64,000 nt of DNA, taken from assembly GCA_020205615.1 (NCBI GenBank), contig CM035163.1, forward strand, positions 39,752,189 to 39,816,188, given 5' to 3'. This document shows, piece by piece, positions 56,882-64,000 of the stretch. The translations under genes were made by a program, and so were the position numbers. How positions within the stretch are numbered: position 1 is the stretch's first letter; the number at the start of each line of letters is the position of its first letter. Below the pieces are notes generated by a model. It had not been told where the DNA came from. It searched no databases and saw nothing but the letters and a program-made list of their open reading frames with translations. Source of the DNA: Panax quinquefolius (lineage: Eukaryota > Streptophyta > Magnoliopsida > Apiales > Araliaceae).

Positions 56882-58300
56882 ACCTCCCTCCTTATGAAAT
56901 TTCATCCTTGAAATTGACGTCGTACACTGGTGTTGAAAAGGTGAGGATACCTCGCTTTCATTTCCGTTTCCAATTCCCGGTCATTTCCTCTATAGCATGA
57001 TTCCTCCACAAAACTTTAACTTGTGGTATGACCTTTCTTGGCGTAGGACATGCTCCTTCCTATCCAAGATCTTGGCAGTACCTCCTCACACGTTAAGTCT
57101 TTGGCTATTTAAATGGGTTCTAACTCTATAAGCGTGGTTGGGTCTTTCACATATTTCTGAAGTACAAATATGTGAAACACATTATAAACACGAGACATAC
57201 TCGGAGGTAACGCTTAAGTTCATAGGCTACATTTCCTATTCGGTCAAGAATTTGAAATGGACCGATAAATCGTGGATTGAGCTTTCCTCTCTTCCCAAAT
57301 CTTGTAACTCCCTTCCATGGAGCAACTCATGACAATACATGATCCCCTATACTAAATTCCACGTCTTTTCGATGAAGATCCGCATAACTCTTTTGTCGAT
57401 CTTGTGCCGGTTTGTATACGTTGTCGAATCATTTGGATCTTTTCGGTGAGTCATATACATTAACTCGGGTCCCAACAATGTTGCTTCACCCACCTCATCC
57501 CAACATATTGGAGAGCGACACTTTCGTCCATATAATGCTTCAAATGGAGCCACACCTATACTTGCTTGATAACTTGTTGTTGTAGGAGAATTCCACCAAT
57601 GGTAAATACTTATCCTAACCGCCCTTGAAGTCAGGACACGAGTCTTAATAGATCTTCAAGAGTTTGAATAGTCCTTTCGATTGTCGAGTCCATTTGAGGA
57701 TGGTATCTTGAATCAATCGTAAATCCGTGCCCATAGCTTTTTGCAAGCTAACCCAAAATCTTGAAGTGAATCTTGGGTCACGGTCCGAAATTATGGATAC
57801 ATGCATGCCATGCAACCTCACAATCTCATTCACGTACATACTAGCAAGGCGTTCGAGGAATAAGTCTCCGTGTCGGCAAGAAATGAGCGGACTTGGTTAA
57901 TCTATCAACAATAACCCAAATAGCATTGATGCCTTGAGAAACCGTAGTAGGAAGACCCGTAACGAAATCCATGGTAATATGTTCCCACTTCCATTTCGGA
58001 ATCTCAAGTGGTTGCAACGGACCCTTAGGTACTAGATGCTCGCCTTTACACGTTGACAAGTTAAACACATCGAGATAAACTTTGCAATCTCTCTCTTTAT
58101 ATTGTTCCACCAAAATGTATGTCGAAGATCACAATACATTTTAGTACTTCGAGGATGGATTGCAAATGGTATGTGTGCCTCCATCATAATCTTGTACTTC
58201 AAATCAGTCGTTAGGGACACAAAATCTAGAGTGGACTCAAGTATTCCTTCTTCATCAATTTAAGCTTAGGAATAGCTCCTTCTTGTACTTTCTTCTTCAT
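56882..58300 (-). pseudogene. Element D integrase and chromodomain
   Basis: Polypurine tract at 56882-56893. The chromodomain (about 56900-57120) retains the VLWRNHAIEEMT part that T2 lacks. GPF/Y region 57200-57300. 57553-57347: MAPFEALYGRKCRSPICWDEVGE. 57839-57645: [21 protein letters not shown] (second Asp); the Glu region is shifted. 58113-57841: TMDFVTGLP (first Asp), [15 protein letters not shown]. 58220-58032: HHCC zinc region with CLTCQRVK intact. At least six frameshifts. Confidence 0.87.
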
Positions 58301-59780
58301 ACGCATCGACTCCGATTGGGTGGCTTGAAAGCAACCTTAACTTTTTCTATTAAAGTTGGCTCTGTCGTATACTTGACATCATCGCACTCATTCCGCATAT
58401 GATCTTCTACTTTCGCGTCACTACCACGTTAAACTTTACTAGGATGGTATTGAATAGTGTGGTCGTAGTCTTTCAATAGCTCGAGCCAACGTCATTGCTA
58501 GCGTGTTGAGAGTTTTTTAGTGAAGAAATATTTAAGGCTTTTATGGTGCGAATATATCTCCACTTTCTCCCCATATAGATAGTGCCTCCATATTTTTTAG
58601 CGAAAACAAGCTGCTTGCGCTAACTCTAGATCATGAGTAGGATAATTCCTCTCATACTCTTTAAATTATTGTCGAGGCATAGTGTGACTTTCCCACGTTG
58701 CATGAGAACACATCCTAACCCTTTGCTCGAAGCATCATTTGAGATAACAAATCCATCCAAGAACCGGATGGTATTGTTAGAAACAAAGTCTTGAAATAAG
58801 TCTCCTCTTAAGCTCTTGGAAACTCTTCTCGCATTCTTCGCTCCAAGCGAATTTTGTATCCTTCCGAAGTTATTTGGGTTAATGGAGTAGCGATCGAGAA
58901 AACCCTTCCACGAATCTCCGATAATAACTAGCTAAGCCCAAAAGCTCGTCTTGATCACCGACTTGGTTGCTCCAACTTTGTATTGCTTCAATCTTCGGCG
59001 GGTCCACGGATACTCCATGTTTTGACACCACGTGCCCAAGAAATGCTACTTCTCTCAAGCCGAACTCGATTTCTTCAATTTGGCATATAGTTTGTTTTCA
59101 CGAAGCATTTGGAGTACCAAACTTCAAATGGTGCTCATGATGATCTTCACGACTTTTGGAATATATGAGGATGTCATCAATAAAAACAACAACAAACCGA
59201 TCTAAATATTCCTTAAATACTCGGTTCATCATATCCATGAAAGCCGCGAGGAGCATTAGTTAGTCCAAAAGACATGACTAAGAATTCATAATGCCCGTCA
59301 TCGAGTTCTAAAAGCGCGTCTTTGGAATATCCTCGATTCTAATCTTGGTGATGATATCGAGCGAAGATCGATTTTGAAAAGAATTGTGCCCTTGCAATTG
59401 GTCAAACAAGTCATCAATACGAGGTAGAGGATACCTATTCTTGATGGTGACATGGTTCAATTCCGATAGTCAATACAAAGTCGCATACTCCGTCTTTCTT
59501 CTTTACGAATAAAGCAGAGCACCCCAAGGAGATGTACTTGGGGACGAATGAAACCGATGTCCAACAATTCACGTAGTTTGACCTTTAACTCCACGAAGTT
59601 CAATAGGAGCCATTCGATATGGGGTTTTAGAAATGGGCTTTGTACCATGTTCAAGATCAATAAAGAATTCAACTTCACGTTCGGGGTAGTTGGAAGGAAG
59701 TTCTTGAAATACGTCGGAAAGTCGATGACAACAGAATATTATTCAAATTTGGCGTGTCTTTATTCAAATCCATAACATGG
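58301..59780 (-). pseudogene. Element D RNase H and reverse transcriptase
   Basis: RNase H tail (ADA-L region) at about 58440-58380, RNase H core 58780-58530 heavily shifted, connection region 58960-58850 (GYYR-like). RT palm at 59230-59100 with [14 protein letters not shown] codons, thumb to 58980. 59678-59457 covers the RT N-terminus ([27 protein letters not shown]). It contains frameshifts throughout and no frame over 75 codons. Confidence 0.83.
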
Positions 59781-60240
59781 GCTAAGAAAACTTGACATCC
59801 GTTTTTAATAAGCGAATAGCTTTATAATTAGATGTGACGGTGATTGATTTTAATGGTTTAGTTGCTTGAATTGCATACAACAGTTGGTTAGGAATATGAA
59901 AACTAACAACCTTACGAAAACAATCAATTTTGGCATGATGAGTAGTTAACCAATCAATCCTAAAATCACATCAAAAACAAGTATCTTTAAAGAGATAAGG
60001 TCAATGAAGTAAGGTGATGGTGCCAACTTGAATCAAACAAGATTTATAAGCGGTGGATGTGATGAAAGTTTCTCTAACGGAGTTTCCACGAGATAGGTCA
60101 AAGTCTAATTTCTCCGAGTCAAGTTTAAGCGTTGAGCACAAGAAGGAGAGATAAATGAATGGGTAGCACCGGTATCAAGTAAGGTATAAACTTCGTAAGA
60201 ATTTATAAATAGCTTACCGTGATCACCTCGTTTGGGCTCC
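59781..60240 (-). pseudogene. Element D protease
   Basis: Minus strand: LLDTGATHSF-like codons at about 60185-60150 (catalytic Asp-Thr-Gly kept), SCAQRLNL, ETPLGETF-like, VILGIDWL-like at 59965-59940. Indels shift the frame repeatedly. Confidence 0.8.
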
Positions 60241-61447
60241 TCGCATTTTGACCGATCCACAACAAACGCTCTTCCAGAACCGTTGACTTTGACTTTTCTC
60301 GGGACAGATCTTTTGAGTCACCGTCCCCATTGAACTAGGTTTCGCTACTGCGTCAATCTCGGCGATATGTCCTTCCTTTCCATAATTATAGCATACCTTG
60401 AGCTGTTGTGGGCGGTTTGGTCGATATGTCCCTCTTTTCCGCATTTAGTATATATAATGGGTGGTCGTTTCTCCTCCCTTAGAACCGATTCACGCAAGAC
60501 CTTTGTCGTCTTCACATGGTCGTTGTTAAATCTCCTCTTTTAAAATCTCCTCGACTCATTTCTTCTATTTTCATGGCTATGATTACCACGGAGTGGTTAC
60601 CATTTTTGTCCGTCTTTTTCTTTCTCCGTGATTATCGTTGTTTTGTTGACCGCCATCTCTCGGTATGATCCTGGTTGTGGTCCCTCGGTTGGCCGTACTT
60701 GTTATCTCGCTCTAATAATTGAGCCACGTTAACAACATCCGAATAGAGAGAAAATTTATGAGAAATGAGATCTTGGCGTATCGCCGGGTTTCAAACCTCT
60801 AAGAAACATCCGCGTCATCGTTCCTCATTCTCCACCAAATGAGGTGCAAAACACGATAACTCTCGCAAACTTTGCCTCGCATCTTTGAGACACCGTCATG
60901 TTGTTTTGCTCTAATCGATGAACTCCACTTCCTTCATACGACGAACACTTTCGGAAAGTATTTGTCATTAAATAGTTCTCAAACGTCTCCCAAGACATCT
61001 TTGAGTGCTATTTGGATGGGTACGCTTCACTGAGACTCCACCGATGAGTGCTCGCCTCGCCACGGAACATAAAGGTGGCGAATGGAACCTTCTGTTCCTC
61101 CGTGCATCCCAAGACATCGAATATCTTGGTAATTTGCTTGACCCGTGTTTCCGCCATGATCGGATTTGGCTTTCCCTTAAATTCGGTGGTCCCAACTCTT
61201 TGAACCTTGCTTGGTTGTGAAAAACCCGTGAATTGCTATCATTTTCTCCTGTATTTTGAACACGAGTTTCCCTCGTCGATTTTTGCATGAAGCGCAAAAA
61301 ACTTCTAAACATCCCTCGTTCATCATACGCTTTCGATTGGTGTTGTTCACGGGAGGAACATTGCCCGACTGTTACACGTTCTCCTCGTTGGTGAGTACTG
61401 AGCGTCTCCACGGTCTCATTACCATTGTTAATATTCTCGGTCGACAT
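60241..61447 (-). pseudogene. gag: Element D Gag
   Basis: ATG at 61447 (MSTENINNGNETVE). Core motifs appear in alternating frames: FKELGPPN (about 61200), DVLGCTEEQKVPFATF-like (61130-61070), FNDKYFP (60975), EVEF. Zinc knuckles at 60450-60340, first damaged (CGKRGTYRPN-like), second CYNYGKEGHIAE with a cysteine lost. Confidence 0.83.
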
Positions 61448-61626
61448 TCTCAAATCATTGTCATAAAACAAGGGTTAATTAAGGAAATCAATATATCACA
61501 TAATATCCCTATATCTTGACCAACTAACAAATATGCTTAGGTAGGTAGGACACATTTAGCGAAGGATTTACTCATCTCTCCCTCCTAGTTCTATTCCCCG
61601 ATCTCTCATGGAGATCATATCCTAAG

Positions 61627-61638
61627 CTACGATACCAA
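61627..61638 (-). other. Primer binding site of element D, degenerate
   Basis: GCTACGATACCA on plus; two changes from the complement of TGGTATCAGAGC. Confidence 0.7.
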
Positions 61639-61641
61639 TTT

Positions 61642-64000
61642 GTATGACACCCCCAACATAGGTATACATCACCCATTACGAGTTGTCAATACGTAGTGCG
61701 AAGTAAACAACTACAACTTTATTATTACAACAAAGAAAGCGTGAGTTTGAATACAAATATTATCTTCAGACAATATCTATACTCAAATAAATCCTCATCA
61801 CATTTATTGATCGTTATTTTACAAAATGGTGAGGACTACTAAACAACTCTCTCTAGAACCTTCATTCCATACCTCGACTGCGTACTCATTTATATTCTCG
61901 CCTCTTGAGAAAAATGGAACAAAAAAGGAAAAGGGTGAGCTCAACTAGCCCAATAAAGAATATTATGACTAAGATAATATACAACAAATTACCGTTAGTC
62001 TTCAACAGGAAAAATCTAATAGAATCTGATAGACAACAAATTTTAAATCAATATTAGCGGTGAAATAATAATTCATTAGAAGAGTTAAGTAGAGAATGCA
62101 AACTACTATCTTCTATGTATGAATTTAAAAGTTCATCGTCATCTTTTATCCCGTAACATCAATCAATATATATGCGGAATCACATATTCATCTTTGCACT
62201 ACTGAGGCCAAAGATATTCATTAGTTAAGTCGTGTTCATCTAAACACACTGTTCATCTTTGCACTACTGGGCCAAAGATATTCTTGAGAAATCATTCATC
62301 TTTGCACTACTGGCCAAAGATATTCAATAATATCATCATTTAAAAGCGAAGATGATGAAAATATTTTTAAAGCGAATCCGGTGAAACAAAATGACAAGGA
62401 TTAAGGATTAAGGATTCGTACTTTGTTTTATCCACGTCCAAAAATACCTCAAAAATAATCATAGTGGTGTAAAATTCAAGAATGATCAAAACATGGATAC
62501 AATCAAAGCTAGTATCCGAATAGATATTTTAGACGAAAAGAAAATTTTTCATTTTTCGATGAATAGTGCCAGATTCGTGAATAATACAAGTATCGTGAAT
62601 AGTGATGTATCGTGAATAAGTAATCTCAAACACCAAAAGTTCCAAATTTGATAAAAACTTGGATCAATATTTCAAACATAATGATATTGAAGAAATAATA
62701 TCATTCTGAAAAAAAAATAATATCCCTTACCTCACAAAGACAGTCTTTAGTTGAAACACAGGATATCGACTATAACTTGAACTTGCACCAGATATAGCAA
62801 TACTCAAAGTATACTCAAAATACTCACAAGAATACGCTCGATAATATTGAGAGAAAACTTGATTTTTGTGTGATTTTCAATTCTAACCTAAGCACCCTAT
62901 TTATAGGAAAACGCTTAGAACACAAAAGCAGAAAATTTAATAAAATATTAATATATATATTAAAATTTCTCGCCAACCTTCCTAGATCTGATCTCGACTC
63001 ATTATGCACATGTTGTAGCCCACAAAACAAACAAAAACGTTTTTATAATTAAAATATTTTAAACTTCCAAAATTAATTATTTTGAACTTGAACTTCAATA
63101 ATTCATAATAAATAGCCCTTTTATCGAAAAATTGAATCTTGCGATTTTTTATAGGAAATTCAATTCTCTACAACTTTGCGGAAGAAAGTTTTTCCAAATT
63201 CCAAATAAAATTGAATAGAAATCCACAAGCGAAGCGATTTTACGTTTATAATCAAATTTCGATCGATAAATGGGGTCCACCGACATGTTTAACATGTTTT
63301 AAATATTTATTGCAACAAAAAATACTCTTCCTCCTCGTGACACTCATATATCCCACATTCGTTGTAAAAATATCACCATTATTATATTATTAAAATATAA
63401 TAATATATTTAAATGAATTATTTTATCGAAAAATATAAAATTTCAATTTTCAACAATTATCACATTAAAATTTTTTTCCATCTATATCCACATAAAATCA
63501 ATATTTTTCTCATCATATGAATCAATAATTAATTATTCACAAATAATATTATAGAATCACAATATTGACAACCAGGCGGTTCAGGGAAGAGGGGCTTTCA
63601 ATAAGAATTTCTCCTTCTTGGTAGCGCAATTAGGTGACCAACCTCTCCTTGACCGAACTTTCTAGACATTGCCAATAATGTTATCTAATAATATTATCCG
63701 GATAATATGAATTATTGCTCGATAATGAAAAACAACGTGTAATGACAATTATTGAAACAACAACAATATAAAATATCAATATGACAATTATTGAATTAAT
63801 AAAATAAAATCTTTGAGCGATAATTATCGTAACCATTATTGAGTAGTGCCTTCTTACGTAAGAATCAATAATTGGTGCAATCACAGTAATCTTCTTGTGT
63901 TTTAACCAAGAGTATTTTAACAAAGATACTTGAATAACAACTATTTGTTATTTTTAAACAACTTATATTTGTCGTTTCCTCATCCAATCGCTTTTAGTTA
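61642..64000 (-). repeat. Element D 5' LTR, cut by window end
   Basis: Parallel to 54275-56700 almost throughout. Inner end reads TGTATGACACCCCC, with two extra bases against TGTGACACCCCC. TATAAATA at 62905-62898, hairpin units at 62185-62330, ACTATTCAC units at 62560-62630. Confidence 0.9.
62898..62905 (-). promoter_or_regulatory. TATA box of element D 5' LTR
   Basis: TATAAATA on the minus strand in TTCCTATAAATAGGGTGC; the 3' LTR has the same at 55535-55542. Confidence 0.6.

Larger units (their letters stand above)
54275..64000 (-). mobile_element. Element D: T1 gypsy, minus strand, runs past window end
   Basis: 3' LTR 54275-56881, pol 56894-60240, gag to 61447, primer site 61627-61638, 5' LTR from about 61642 to beyond 64000. 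It is preceded by CTGTA (54270-54274). It has the full set of domains, unlike T2, but frames are broken every 60-90 codons by small indels. Confidence 0.9.

Overview
The window is repeat-dense, AT-rich nuclear DNA of a flowering plant, probably a eudicot. The reasons are Ty3/gypsy chromovirus elements of Tekay/Del type (long LTRs, initiator-Met-tRNA primer sites, C-terminal chromodomain), a Ty1/copia element, a Stowaway-type MITE, a Mutator-type foldback with a 9-bp target duplication, and plant telo-box motifs. I cannot name the species. I see no intact host gene, tRNA, rRNA or CRISPR array. Nearly all coding sequence is broken gag-pol. Families as I use the names: T1 = Tekay-like with full gag-pol and LTRs of about 2.5 kb (TGTAAGACCCC...GGCGTCACA); T2 = related family whose pol is internally deleted in the same way in three copies; T3 = three-zinc-knuckle gag, no pol, and a 4.6-kb LTR.  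Layout: 1-1310 is a minus-strand T2 LTR abutting a T3 element (gag 1311-2090, LTR 2347-6921). At 6922 a plus-strand T2 element (copy A) resumes. Its 3' LTR starts at 7975 and is cut at 10758 by an inserted block ending at 38881, flanked on both sides by TAATA; the LTR of copy A then finishes at 38882-39214. Inside that block are a complete but decayed T1 element (13041-22827, target duplication ATGGT/ATGCT) and a minus-strand T1 element E (23978-38498). E is itself split by a Ty1/copia element (24711-34171, duplication AGCTT). This makes four visible levels of nesting.  39215-42113 is an island without LTR-retrotransposon sequence; it holds a 1.4-kb foldback Mutator-like element and two MITEs. 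From 42114 on come LTR pieces, the minus-strand T2 copy B (43087-47276), T2 copy C (48073-53968, duplication TCGTG), which splits an unrecognised coding-like stretch, and the minus-strand T1 element D (54275 to the window end).  How the parts work: T1 elements once coded for Gag, protease, reverse transcriptase, RNase H and a chromodomain integrase. T2 and T3 copies lack most of pol and must have been moved in trans. The LTRs share an architecture: a U3 with GAATATTC repeats, a TATA box about 1.2 kb in, then arrays of short repeats that can fold into hairpins in the transcribed leader, some with compensatory base changes. Those leader arrays, the shared deletions of T2 and the telo-box-rich LTR of T3 are the most notable observations. 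Many differences between sister copies are 1-3 base indels, so part of the apparent decay may be sequence error.
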